Part shown: piece after piece, positions 10,861 through 18,949 of the stretch
Numbering within the stretch: position 1 is the first letter of the stretch
How the letters are laid out: each line of letters opens with the position of its first letter
Source: Mycobacterium sp. ST-F2
GTDB lineage: Bacteria; Actinomycetota; Actinomycetes; Mycobacteriales; Mycobacteriaceae
Assembly: GCF_001905655.1 (NCBI RefSeq)
Contig: NZ_JMHT01000027.1
Coordinates: 24,947-88,946, forward strand
Direction: 5' to 3'
Length of the DNA: 64,000 nucleotides
Position numbers and translations under genes: made by a program
Notes under the pieces: generated by a model
What the model saw: only the letters and a program-made list of their open reading frames with translations
The model's database searches: none
What the model was told of the DNA's origin: nothing

Positions 10861-11352
10861 ATGAAACGTGGTTTGGTTGTCGCGGTCGCTGGCGCCGCGG
10901 TTCTGGCCGCCGGCCTGACCGGCTGTTCCAAGGATGAGAAGAAGTCGGGCGACTCGTCGGCCACCGCCTCGGCCTCGGCGTCGTCGGCTGCTGGTAACTC
11001 CAGTGCAGGCTCCGGCACTGCGAAGGTCAGCATCGACGGCAAGGCCCAGGACGTCCAGGGCCAGATCGGCTGCACCACGGCAGCCGGCAACGTGGTCATC
11101 GCCATCGGCAACGCCTCGGGCGGCCTTGGCGTCACCCTGACCGACGCCGACCCGCCGGTCGTCAAGACCGTCGGTCTGGGCAGCGTCGGCGGCATCACCC
11201 TGGGCTACACCGACGGTGTGCCCGGCGGCGAAGCGAAGGCCACCAAGGACGGCAAGACCTACAAGATCAGCGGCACCGCGACCGGTGTCGACATGGCCAA
11301 CCCGATGGAACCGGCCAAGAAGCCCTTCGAGATCGAGGTGACCTGCCCCTAG
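10861..11352 (+). CDS. lpqH: LpqH-like 19-kDa lipoprotein
   Basis: A 163-residue secreted lipoprotein of the mycobacterial 19-kDa antigen family. The signal peptide ends in the lipobox LTGC with Cys22 as lipidation site. A Ser/Ala/Gly-rich linker follows (residues 30-60), then the conserved domain beginning [19 protein letters not shown], with a second cysteine pair (QIGC and the C-terminal EVTCP) likely forming a disulfide. A strong RBS (AGAGGAG) precedes the ATG. It is a cell-envelope protein and, in pathogenic species, a TLR2 agonist. A CATAAT hexamer at 10801-10806 may be the -10. It is closed by a terminator. Confidence 0.93.
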   Translation: MKRGLVVAVAGAAVLAAGLTGCSKDEKKSGDSSATASASASSAAGNSSAGSGTAKVSIDGKAQDVQGQIGCTTAAGNVVIAIGNASGGLGVTLTDADPPVVKTVGLGSVGGITLGYTDGVPGGEAKATKDGKTYKISGTATGVDMANPMEPAKKPFEIEVTCP

Positions 11353-11367
11353 CAGGTCCGCACAGAC

Positions 11368-11402
11368 ACGGGTGGTGCTCCGGAAGCCGGAACACCACCC
11401 GT
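11368..11402 (+). terminator. hairpin terminator after lpqH
   Basis: The arms ACGGGTGGTG.TCCGG (11368-11383) and CCGGA.CACCACCCGT (11387-11402) form a 16-bp stem with one mismatch and a tiny loop, 15 bases after the lpqH stop. A weak T run follows (GTTCTGCGTT). Confidence 0.65.
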
Positions 11403-11489
11403 TCTGCGTTCCGGGGAAGTTGCAAATTCCCGTCTAAAGGCCTGGTCGCGGGAGTACCGTCCGGTTCACGCCTAGTCGGGGGAGCGTCG

Positions 11490-12989
11490 ATGTCAGTCCA
11501 GGTATGGCCGACCACCAGTCCATCCGTTCGCGGTGTGCCGCGCGTCTTCCTGCTGATCGCGCTGTGCTGTGCACTGCTCATGAGCCCGGCCACCAACGTC
11601 ACGTCGGGTTTCGTCGTCGACCTGATGAACACCGTGATCGGTATCGGCGGACGCGGCGACCCGACGTCGGCCAACATCCCTGCCAAGCTCAACGGCACCG
11701 TCAAGCCGCCGGGCTACACGTACCTGCCCATCAACTACCCGGCGTCGATCCAGCTGTCGGCGAGCACCGCCATCTCGGGGCCCAAGGTGTACAACGCCAT
11801 CCTGGCCCGGCCCGGTGAGCAGTTGATCGTCGCGGGCTATTCGGAGGGCTCGTTGGGCGCCGAATTCGCCAAGCGACGGCTGCTGGCCAACAACACCGGC
11901 CCCGCCGCGTCGCAGCTGTCGTTCGTGATGATCGGTTCGCCCTTCGCCGGTAACGGCGGCATCTTCGAACGGTTCCCCGGCATGAGTGTGCCGTTCATCG
12001 TCAACAACATGGGCCCGGCGGCGCCATCGAAGTACGACAGCACGTACTACACCCGCGAGTACGACCCGTACGCCGATTTCCCGGCGTACTTCAACCCACT
12101 CTCGCTGGCCAACAGCGCGCTCGGCGTCATGTTCGCGCACCCGGACGCGTACTACGACACGTACATCCCCGGCACCACGTCCGCCATCGTCACCCCGGTG
12201 ACCAACAGCGCAGGCGGTCACGACACCTACGTGTTCATCAAGACTCCCGATCTGCCACTGCTGGTGCCGCTGCGCATCGCCGCCGGCGCCATCGGACTGA
12301 CGCCGTTGGTCAAACCGCTGCTGGACGCCGTCGAGCCGCTGCTGCGGGTGCTGGTCGACATGGGCTACACCGACCGGGAAAACCTGAATCCGGCCAAGAA
12401 GACGCCGTTCTCGTTGTTCACGCCGCTGTCGAAGATCGTCGAGACGCTGAACGCGATACCCGGCGCTCTACAGGAAGGCGCCAACAACTTCGTCACCGAC
12501 CTGCACCTGCCTCCACTGGCGGCCACGTCGGCAGTCACCCCCACTGTCACGCCACTGGATGCTTCCGCCAAGAAGCAGACGGCTTTGGCGCCGGTCGCGG
12601 CGACAGTCGACGACAAGCCGACGGCGACTTCTCAGACTGACCAGAAAGCCGACGACAAGACCGACCTGAAGGTCGATCAGACGGTCGGCCAGAAAGTGGC
12701 GGACAAGCCGGACACGCCGTCCGACCCCGACCAGAAGCCGACCGGGTCCGACGAGCCGAAGGTGAAATCACCGACGCCGCAAGCGGATCAGGACACGCCA
12801 CCGGCCAAGTCCACGACGCCGAAGGACGATCCCGACACCCCACCGGTGAAGGTCACCAAGCCCAGGAAAAAGAAGAACGCGCCGGCCCCGGACGCCGACA
12901 GCCCGAAGGTGAAGTCGGACCCGAAGGGCGGATCCGAGACCGGGCCGAAGGGTACTGCCAAGAACGAGTCCAGCTCGGCCGCAGCCTGA
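11490..12989 (+). CDS. PE-PPE domain serine hydrolase/esterase with long charged tail
   Basis: A 499-residue secreted or membrane-anchored esterase-like protein. An N-terminal hydrophobic segment (residues 18-36) acts as signal or anchor. Next comes a PE-PPE domain, an alpha/beta hydrolase fold, with GYSEGSLGA near 113-121 carrying the nucleophilic serine, and family sequence such as YTYLPINYPAS and MIGSPFAGNGG. Residues from about 355 to the end form a low-complexity Lys/Asp/Pro/Thr-rich tail (many DTPP, KP and DQK steps, then PRKKKN). It lacks the N-terminal PE or PPE modules themselves. The ATG follows GGGGGAG. The domain function (lipid or acyl ester hydrolysis) comes from the family. Confidence 0.85.
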   Translation: MSVQVWPTTSPSVRGVPRVFLLIALCCALLMSPATNVTSGFVVDLMNTVIGIGGRGDPTSANIPAKLNGTVKPPGYTYLPINYPASIQLSASTAISGPKVYNAILARPGEQLIVAGYSEGSLGAEFAKRRLLANNTGPAASQLSFVMIGSPFAGNGGIFERFPGMSVPFIVNNMGPAAPSKYDSTYYTREYDPYADFPAYFNPLSLANSALGVMFAHPDAYYDTYIPGTTSAIVTPVTNSAGGHDTYVFIKTPDLPLLVPLRIAAGAIGLTPLVKPLLDAVEPLLRVLVDMGYTDRENLNPAKKTPFSLFTPLSKIVETLNAIPGALQEGANNFVTDLHLPPLAATSAVTPTVTPLDASAKKQTALAPVAATVDDKPTATSQTDQKADDKTDLKVDQTVGQKVADKPDTPSDPDQKPTGSDEPKVKSPTPQADQDTPPAKSTTPKDDPDTPPVKVTKPRKKKNAPAPDADSPKVKSDPKGGSETGPKGTAKNESSSAAA

Positions 12990-13066
12990 TTCGCGATCAG
13001 GACGTCGTCACGAACCGGGGCGGGCGACGTACCAAGCATCTCGAACGTGACTCTTGCAGCTGTCCG

Positions 13067-13347
13067 TCAGTCCGGAAACTCGACATCGGCCGCGGCGCTG
13101 AGGCGCTGCGCGGGAAACCCGGCCTGGTTGCATGTTCGGGTGACGATGTCAGCAGAGTCGGCCACAAAACGCCGAACGCCACCTCGTCATGGGGTACCGC
13201 AATGACGCTGGCCACGCGGACGGCGGCCCCGTCAGTCGACAGTGATTCTGCCGCCGCATCGAGCGTCGCGGCCGCCTCTGCAAGCATCGGGCCGAAGAAA
13301 TTCGAGTGGTACCACTCGACCAGGTAGCACGGTTGCGCCGCACGCAT
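13067..13347 (-). pseudogene. small conserved protein gene interrupted by one frameshift
   Basis: Reading from ATG at 13347 gives MRAAQPCYLVEWYHSNFFG and continues to AVPHDEVAFGV. It then loses sense. One frame over, the natural continuation appears: VADSADIVTRTCNQAGFPA, then QRLSAAADVEFPD and a TGA at 13067-13069. The break lies at a run of four A (13166-13169); adding one base restores a single frame of about 93 residues. The first half resembles small mycobacterial conserved hypothetical proteins starting PCYLVEWY. It is either a true inactivating deletion or a homopolymer sequencing error. Function unknown. Confidence 0.7.
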
Positions 13348-13463
13348 GAACGAAAGATATGACACTCGGCGAACCAGGCATATAGGGGTTTTCCCTAGCA
13401 CTTCGGCCAACGGAGAATCATGTCTGCGGGCGAGTGATCCTCCGGCCCAGCTCCGACACCGCG

Positions 13464-13613
13464 GTGCGCACAGATCGCGATCCCCCTCGAATCGCGATCT
13501 GTCCGCACGTTCGACGCCGCTGATTCCACTCCCGGCGAGCGTCAAGCAAACACTTTACATACCATTGGTCTTGAATTACGATTTCGGCAGGCACTTGCGG
13601 CGCAGCCGCAGGT
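13464..13613. promoter_or_regulatory. two inverted repeats upstream of the LuxR gene
   Basis: The 324-base gap between the broken gene and the luxR-type gene holds two symmetrical elements. The first is a long one: GTGCGCACAGATCGCGAT (13464-13481) against its complement at 13491-13508, 18 bp with a single internal mismatch and a 9-nt loop. The second is ACTTGCGGC-GCA-GCCGCAGGT (13593-13613), 9-bp arms with one mismatch, the size of a lux-box-type operator. They sit between two divergent starts, so operators are more likely than terminators. Otherwise the gap shows only AT-rich stretches. Confidence 0.45.
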
Positions 13614-13671
13614 CAGTCACGTCGCGAAAGGCCTCAGACGTGAGCGCAACAGTCGTCGGGGAGTACCGGCC

Positions 13672-14775
13672 GTGGTCACGGTCGAGGATTTTTCGCGCGT
13701 AGTTTCGTCGATCTACGACTCAGCGGTCCAGCCTGAACATTGGACCGCGACGATGGCCGAACTCCACACCATGTTCGGCGCAACCGGCGGCTCGGCCCTG
13801 GTGGTGGCAGACAGCGTGAGCCGGGCTCCCCAGAGCACCACCATCCCGCCCGACGCCCTGGCCGAATACGCGGAGTACTACCGCCACATCGACTACCTCC
13901 TCGAGGCAGTCGAGGCCGGACCGGTCGGGTACGTCCACAGCTGTCAGGAACTCGCCGAGCTGCAACCGAAGGCGGAGTTCCGCATGGACTGGATGCGGCC
14001 GCACCACCTCAACGACGGGCTGTTCGTCCGCTTGACCGACGGTCCCACGCCCGCCACCTGGCTGATCGCCACCGAGAAGTACTCCGAACCATTCGACACC
14101 GCTGAGCGAGTCCAACTGGCCGAGGCGCTGGTCCCCCATTTTCAGCGCGCGCTGCGCATCCAGCACGACCTCAGCGAGGCCACCCACCAGATTCGTAACA
14201 TCTCGTCGGCAATGGACAACGTGACCCGCATCGGGATGGCCGTGGTGGACAGCGCCTTGGCGGTGCGTTACCTCAACGCCGCGGCGGAGAACATCATCCG
14301 CCGCCACGACGGCCTCACCATCCGCGACGGATCCTTCGAGTTCGCCCATCCGCCCGCAGCCGGGGGGCTGCGGCACGGCATCAACGCCGCGCTCGGGCAG
14401 ACAGGTCAGGTGGTGCGGGGCACCACATCGCTGCTGTGCCCACGGCCATCCGGCCGACGCCCGTACGTCATCCATGTCCTGCCGTTCCGGCATGTGACGG
14501 CGCCCCTCGCCGATTCACGGGCCCTGGTTCTGATCCTCGATCCCGAACACCACCCACAACCGGACGGCGAGTTGCTGCGCCGCCTGTACGGGCTGACGAC
14601 GGCCGAAGCAGCGGTAGCCATCAGGCTCATGCAGGGCGACGGGATCAAGCCGATCGCCGAGACCATGTGCCTGTCCCCGGGCACCGTCCGCACTCACGTT
14701 CAGCACATCTTCGACAAGACGGGCACCCACCGGCAGGCCGAGCTGGTACGCGTACTTCTCGCCATATCCCTGTAG
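13672..14775 (+). CDS. LuxR family transcriptional regulator
   Basis: A 367-residue regulator with a C-terminal LuxR-type helix-turn-helix in the last 65 residues: LTTAEAAVAIRLMQGDGIKP, then TMCLSPGTVRTHVQHIFDK and TGTHRQAELVR. The N-terminal 290 residues have no clear motif but include a PAS-like central part (GMAVVDSALAVRYLNAAAE). It starts at GTG 13672 with GGGGAG eight bases upstream. It precedes an alpha/beta hydrolase gene by 78 bases in the same direction, which it may control. Upstream inverted repeats may be its own binding sites. The signal is unknown. Confidence 0.88.
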   Translation: MVTVEDFSRVVSSIYDSAVQPEHWTATMAELHTMFGATGGSALVVADSVSRAPQSTTIPPDALAEYAEYYRHIDYLLEAVEAGPVGYVHSCQELAELQPKAEFRMDWMRPHHLNDGLFVRLTDGPTPATWLIATEKYSEPFDTAERVQLAEALVPHFQRALRIQHDLSEATHQIRNISSAMDNVTRIGMAVVDSALAVRYLNAAAENIIRRHDGLTIRDGSFEFAHPPAAGGLRHGINAALGQTGQVVRGTTSLLCPRPSGRRPYVIHVLPFRHVTAPLADSRALVLILDPEHHPQPDGELLRRLYGLTTAEAAVAIRLMQGDGIKPIAETMCLSPGTVRTHVQHIFDKTGTHRQAELVRVLLAISL

Positions 14776-14853
14776 TGCCAACCAAATACGCCAATTAGCC
14801 GATGTACTGGCCGGGCTGATGCCGGATCCTCTTTGTAGAACTAGGAGGTCCCG

Positions 14854-15690
14854 ATGTTCATCACCGCCACCGAACCCGACCTTCCGGTCGGCCACGAATC
14901 ACCCACGCAGGAACTCATCGACGTCGGCCAGACGACCCCGCCGCATCCCACCCCACTGCTGTTCGTCCATGGGGAAGCACATGCGGCGTGGTGCTGGCGC
15001 GAGAACTTCCTCGACTACTTCGCCTCCCGCGGTTATCGGGCCGTCGCCGTCAGCCTCAGCGGACACGGCGGCAGCGGGGTCTACAAGCCGTTCCAGGACT
15101 ATTCGATCAAGGACTACATCGACGACGTGGCGGCCGCAGCGAACAGCCTGCCGACGGCGCCGGTGCTGATCGGACATTCCAGCGGCGGGTTCGTCGTCGA
15201 GAAGTACCTCGACACCCACCGCGCCCCGGCTGTGGTGCTGCTGGCCTCGGTGCCACCGCGACACTCGTCGGGAACTTTCCTGCGGATGATCCGCCGTCAT
15301 CCCTGGGCCCTCACGATGGGCACCCTGGCCGGCGAGGACCGCGACGTGATCCACGATCCACGGTGGGCCCGGCAGACCTACTTCACGTCGCATACGCCGG
15401 CCGCGGACGTCGACCGGTGGACCGCCCAGTTCAGCCCGGAAAGCGTTCGTGCAGAACTGGATTGGGTGATGTCCAGCCGTCCCTACCTGAATCGGGTGGA
15501 CGACCCGGTGCTGGTGCTCGGGGCCGAAGAGGACGCCTGCTGCACGGCACACACCGTCCGCGCGACTGCCAGGGCCTACCACACCAAAGCCGAGTTCTTC
15601 CCGGGCATGGGGCACGACATGATGCTCGAACCCGGGTGGGAGAAGGTCGCGGAGCGCATCGACACGTGGCTGACCGGCTTGAACCTGTGA
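14854..15690 (+). CDS. alpha/beta hydrolase
   Basis: A 278-residue alpha/beta-hydrolase-fold enzyme. The oxyanion-hole motif is LLFVHGEAHAAWCW near residues 33-46. The nucleophile elbow GHSSGG is near 108-113, the acid is probably in VLGAEEDACC near 218, and the catalytic His is in GMGHDMMLEPGW near 252. A near-consensus RBS (AGGAGG) precedes the ATG at 14854. It could be an esterase, lipase or C-C hydrolase; substrate unknown. It follows the LuxR regulator and may be its target. Confidence 0.87.
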   Translation: MFITATEPDLPVGHESPTQELIDVGQTTPPHPTPLLFVHGEAHAAWCWRENFLDYFASRGYRAVAVSLSGHGGSGVYKPFQDYSIKDYIDDVAAAANSLPTAPVLIGHSSGGFVVEKYLDTHRAPAVVLLASVPPRHSSGTFLRMIRRHPWALTMGTLAGEDRDVIHDPRWARQTYFTSHTPAADVDRWTAQFSPESVRAELDWVMSSRPYLNRVDDPVLVLGAEEDACCTAHTVRATARAYHTKAEFFPGMGHDMMLEPGWEKVAERIDTWLTGLNL

Positions 15691-15711
15691 CTGCCGAAGT
15701 CTGGCGGACGC

Positions 15712-15792
15712 CTACTCAGCCAGCGACAGCTCAGGCGGCGGGACGCGCAGACCGCGGGCGAGGACCAGTAGGTACACCACACCGATCGACAT
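15712..15792 (-). other. 26-codon orphan frame, possible remnant of a membrane protein C-terminus
   Basis: Between two real genes the minus strand holds a short frame, MSIGVVYLLVLARGLRVPPP then ELSLAE and TAG. It looks like the last transmembrane helix and tail of a lost membrane protein. It has no RBS and follows the lipoprotein gene stop by only 8 bases. It may equally be chance; reported because the composition is protein-like. Confidence 0.25.
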
Positions 15793-15800
15793 CCAAGGTG

Positions 15801-16742
15801 TCAGCGATGGTGCCCGGCGAAGAACTCCCAGATGGTGTGGGTGGCGTTCAGCGCGGTCGACGGCGGGGGCAGGTCACCCAGCCGTTGTGCCAGCGGGCTC
15901 GGAACGCCTCCGGGCCACTGATGGCCCGCATCCGCGACGCTGATCAGTTCGACGGTGCGCCCGCCCGGGCACTGCGCGGTCTGTGTCGTCACGGCGCCCG
16001 AGATGGAGGTCACCGGGGCCGCGCAGGCGTCGATGCCACGCCAGGTCGCATTCACGGTCGGCACCGACGGTCCGTCGACATTCGGTGCGCCCGTGAATGT
16101 CCTGGCCTTTCCTGGCCCGCCGTCGTAGGGTACGCGGTCGTCCGCGGTGCCGTGGATCTGCAGGATCGAAGTCGGGGCAGCTCGAGCACAGTCGGTCAGG
16201 AGCGTCCCGGCGACCGGGGCGATGGCGCCGAACAGGTCCGTCTGGCACGCGAGACGCAAGGCCATCATGGCGCCGTTGGACATGCCGGTGACATAGACGC
16301 GTGACGGATCGACGGAGGTCTGCGCTTCGATGGCACCGACCATCGCCGTGATGAACCCGACGTCGTCGACGTCGCGGTTCTTCGGTACGCCACAGCAGGT
16401 TCCGGCGTTCCATGCGCGATCCATGCCGTCGGGATAGGCGACGAGGAAGTGACCGCCGTCGGCTTGAGTGTCCCAGTTGTAGGCGCGTTCGGCCTGGGCC
16501 CCGTCGCCGTAGCCGCCATGCAGCATGACCACCAGTGGCGCCGGGCCGCTGAGCCCGTCGGGCCGGTAGAGGTGGAAGGTGCGGGTCACGCCACCTGCCT
16601 GCACAGAGTGACTCGACTGTCCGACGGGTATCGCACCTTCCGGGGCGCCCGCCGCCGACTGGCGGCCGAGACAACCTCCGCTCACGAGCAGCGCAGCAGT
16701 CAGCAGCACGGCAGTCGACACCCGCTGTAGCGAACGGATCAT
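15801..16742 (-). CDS. LpqC-like esterase lipoprotein (PHB depolymerase family)
   Basis: A 313-residue exported esterase of the poly(3-hydroxybutyrate) depolymerase/LpqC family. The signal peptide ends in LLVSGGC with Cys24 as probable lipidation site. LVVMLHGGYGDG (oxyanion region) is near residue 70, the nucleophile motif GMSNGA near 150, the Asp in HGTADDRVPY near 197, and the His in DAGHQWPGG near 270. The TCCGVP motif near 112 is common in the family. I prefer the ATG at 16742 to 16757. It is divergent from the pirin gene, with 32 bases between starts. Likely a cell-envelope esterase; the substrate is unproven. Confidence 0.85.
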   Translation of the reverse strand: MIRSLQRVSTAVLLTAALLVSGGCLGRQSAAGAPEGAIPVGQSSHSVQAGGVTRTFHLYRPDGLSGPAPLVVMLHGGYGDGAQAERAYNWDTQADGGHFLVAYPDGMDRAWNAGTCCGVPKNRDVDDVGFITAMVGAIEAQTSVDPSRVYVTGMSNGAMMALRLACQTDLFGAIAPVAGTLLTDCARAAPTSILQIHGTADDRVPYDGGPGKARTFTGAPNVDGPSVPTVNATWRGIDACAAPVTSISGAVTTQTAQCPGGRTVELISVADAGHQWPGGVPSPLAQRLGDLPPPSTALNATHTIWEFFAGHHR

Positions 16743-16774
16743 GCTCCCATGGTGCACCCTGCCAGAATTGAGCG

Positions 16775-17533
16775 GTGAACCAGACGACGGCTACACCCGT
16801 TCGCGTCATCCGCGCTGACGAACGCTGGCACTGGCGCAACGAATGGCTGGAATCCTGGCAGTCGTTTCCGGCGACCGGCAACTTCGACCTGGCGGCCAAC
16901 GCCCACGGCCTGCTGATGATCAACAACGAGGACACCGTCACCCCGGGTGAGGGCTTCGACGCACACGACCACCGCGACATGGAGATCATCACCTGGGTGC
17001 TCGAAGGCTCACTGGTGCACAAGGATTCGCTGGGCAACGAGAGTGTCATCTACCCGGGGCTGGCCCAGCGAATGAGTGCGGGCACCGGCCTGCGACACTC
17101 CGAGCGCAACGGCGCCGGCCGCCGGGACCGGCAGTCCTTGCGCGTCGTCCAGATGTGGATCCCGCCCGAAGAACTCGGCGGCGCACCCAGCTATCAGGAA
17201 GCCGACATCTCCGCCGAGCTCGCCGGAAATACGTTGATCCCCATGGCATCCGGCATGCGTAAGTACCGCGACACCGCCGCCATCACCTTCGGCAACAGCT
17301 ATGCCACGTTGCACGTCGCGCGGTTGGACGCCGGCCGCGCGGTGCAGGTCCCGGACGCGCCGTATGGCCACGTGTTCGTCACCCGCGGAAAGGCCGAGTT
17401 CGAAGGGTCCGGCCCGCTGTACACCGGTGATGCGGTGCGGCTCAACGCAACTGGCGGACAATGCATCACCGCGGCCGACGACGGCGCCGAGTTGCTCATC
17501 TGGGAGATGCACACCATCGCGGTGAACGTGTAA
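16775..17533 (+). CDS. pirin family bicupin protein (YhaK-like)
   Basis: A 252-residue protein of the pirin family with two cupin domains. The first cupin carries the metal-binding cluster FDAHDHRDMEIITWVLEG (residues 50-67) and a later HSERNG. Some relatives are quercetin dioxygenases, and others are redox sensors or have no known activity. It starts with GTG 16775, divergent from the LpqC-like gene. The following CrtI-like operon converges on it. Function beyond a metal-binding bicupin cannot be stated. Confidence 0.9.
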   Translation: MNQTTATPVRVIRADERWHWRNEWLESWQSFPATGNFDLAANAHGLLMINNEDTVTPGEGFDAHDHRDMEIITWVLEGSLVHKDSLGNESVIYPGLAQRMSAGTGLRHSERNGAGRRDRQSLRVVQMWIPPEELGGAPSYQEADISAELAGNTLIPMASGMRKYRDTAAITFGNSYATLHVARLDAGRAVQVPDAPYGHVFVTRGKAEFEGSGPLYTGDAVRLNATGGQCITAADDGAELLIWEMHTIAVNV

Positions 17534-18949
17534 CTAGCGCCCCAACCGAGCCAGGGCGACGGCTGCCGCGTTCGCCCCGCACATGCCGTGCCCACCCGGC
17601 CCCGGCGGGGTGGCCGCCGAGCAGATGTACATTCCCGGAACACCGATGGTGTACGGCGACAACGTGGTTCGCGGACCGAAGGCCAGCTGCCGGATGTCCT
17701 TGGCACCGGTGTTGATGTCACCGCCGACGTAATTGGTGTTGTACACGGACATCTCGGTGGTCGAACGCACAGCCTGTCCGACGATGCGCTCGCGGAAACC
17801 GGGAGCGAACCGCTCCATCTGCGTGATGATCGCCTCGGTGGCGTCGCCGCTGTAGCCGTTGGGCACGTGGGCATAGGCGGAAACGGGGTTCACGGTACCG
17901 ACCGACCGCCCCGGGTCGGCCAGGTACTGCTGGAACGCCAGCACGAAGGGGCGCTCCGGCATCCGGCCCGCGTGGATATCCTGCTCGGTGGTGGCGATCT
18001 CGGCGAAATCACCACCCAGGTGGACGGTGCCGGCCTGGCGGGCGTCCGCGTTCGTCCATGGCACATCGCCTTCCACCGCGAAGTCGACCTTGAAAGCGCC
18101 TGGGCCGTAGCGGAACCGATCGAAAGCACGCCGGACGCGTGTGGGCAGCCGGTCCCCCAGGATCCCGGCGATAGCGGTGGGCGACAGGTCGAAGATGGTG
18201 ATGTCGGCGGGCGGCAACTGCGACGCGGCGGTGATCCGCACGCCCGTCTCGATCTTGCCGCCCAGTTCGGTCAGCACTGCCTCGAATGCATTGGTGATAG
18301 CTTGCGATCCCCCTGCGGCGACCGGCCAGCCGTTGGCGTGGCCGGCGGTGATGATGCCCAGCCCGATGGCCGACGTGAGCGGGTGCTGCAGCGGCTGAAA
18401 GGTATGCGCGGCAACGCCTCCGAAGAGGGCGCGGGCCTGCGGGGTGCGGAAGATGCGGGCCAGCAGCGCGGCGGGCAACACCGTCGGCGCCCCGAATCTG
18501 GCCAGTCCCAACGGGTGCCGCGGCACCCGCAGCAGCGGTCCCATGATGTCCTCGGACAGTTTGTCGAACTGCCGCGACGGTCCGCCGAACAGCATCTGCC
18601 AGCGCGCTCGGTCGACCCCGAGGCCCGCGGCCGTGGTCTCGACCGAGCGGTAGAGCGCCCCGGCGGTGCCGTCATCGAGCGGGTGGACGCAGTCGATCTC
18701 GGTCCACTTCCACTGCAGGCCATAGCGATCCAGGCCGAGGTTCTTGATGAACTTGGAACCGGCAGGCATCACGTGGATAGCGGCGCAATCGTCGAACACC
18801 AGGCCGGGGAGGACGTATTCGCTGGAGCGGACGCCGCCGCCGATCCGGTCGGCGGCCTCCAGCACCGTGACGTCGATTCCCTTGGCGGCCAAGGTGATGG
18901 CGGCGGCGAGCCCGTTGGGCCCGGCGCCGACCACAACCGCATTGCTCAC
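17534..18949 (-). CDS. phytoene desaturase-like FAD oxidoreductase
   Basis: A 471-residue flavoprotein of the CrtI/NAD(P)-binding family. The N-terminal FAD site is VVVGAGPNGLAAAITLA followed by VLEAADRIGGGVRSSEY. The C-terminal signature MYICSAATPPGPGGHGMCG closes the FAD fold. It starts with GTG 18949; the overlapping GTGA with the upstream DUF3556 stop fixes this start and implies coupled translation. It is third gene of a fadD-DUF3556-oxidoreductase operon. No phytoene synthase is nearby, so lipid or polyketide oxidation is as likely as carotenoid work. Confidence 0.88.
   Translation of the reverse strand: MSNAVVVGAGPNGLAAAITLAAKGIDVTVLEAADRIGGGVRSSEYVLPGLVFDDCAAIHVMPAGSKFIKNLGLDRYGLQWKWTEIDCVHPLDDGTAGALYRSVETTAAGLGVDRARWQMLFGGPSRQFDKLSEDIMGPLLRVPRHPLGLARFGAPTVLPAALLARIFRTPQARALFGGVAAHTFQPLQHPLTSAIGLGIITAGHANGWPVAAGGSQAITNAFEAVLTELGGKIETGVRITAASQLPPADITIFDLSPTAIAGILGDRLPTRVRRAFDRFRYGPGAFKVDFAVEGDVPWTNADARQAGTVHLGGDFAEIATTEQDIHAGRMPERPFVLAFQQYLADPGRSVGTVNPVSAYAHVPNGYSGDATEAIITQMERFAPGFRERIVGQAVRSTTEMSVYNTNYVGGDINTGAKDIRQLAFGPRTTLSPYTIGVPGMYICSAATPPGPGGHGMCGANAAAVALARLGR

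Noticed and set aside
17534..18949. Carotenoid biosynthesis cluster
   Set aside because: The oxidoreductase is CrtI-like, but no phytoene synthase or cyclase is nearby, and the carotenoid oxygenase is 23 kb away under separate control.
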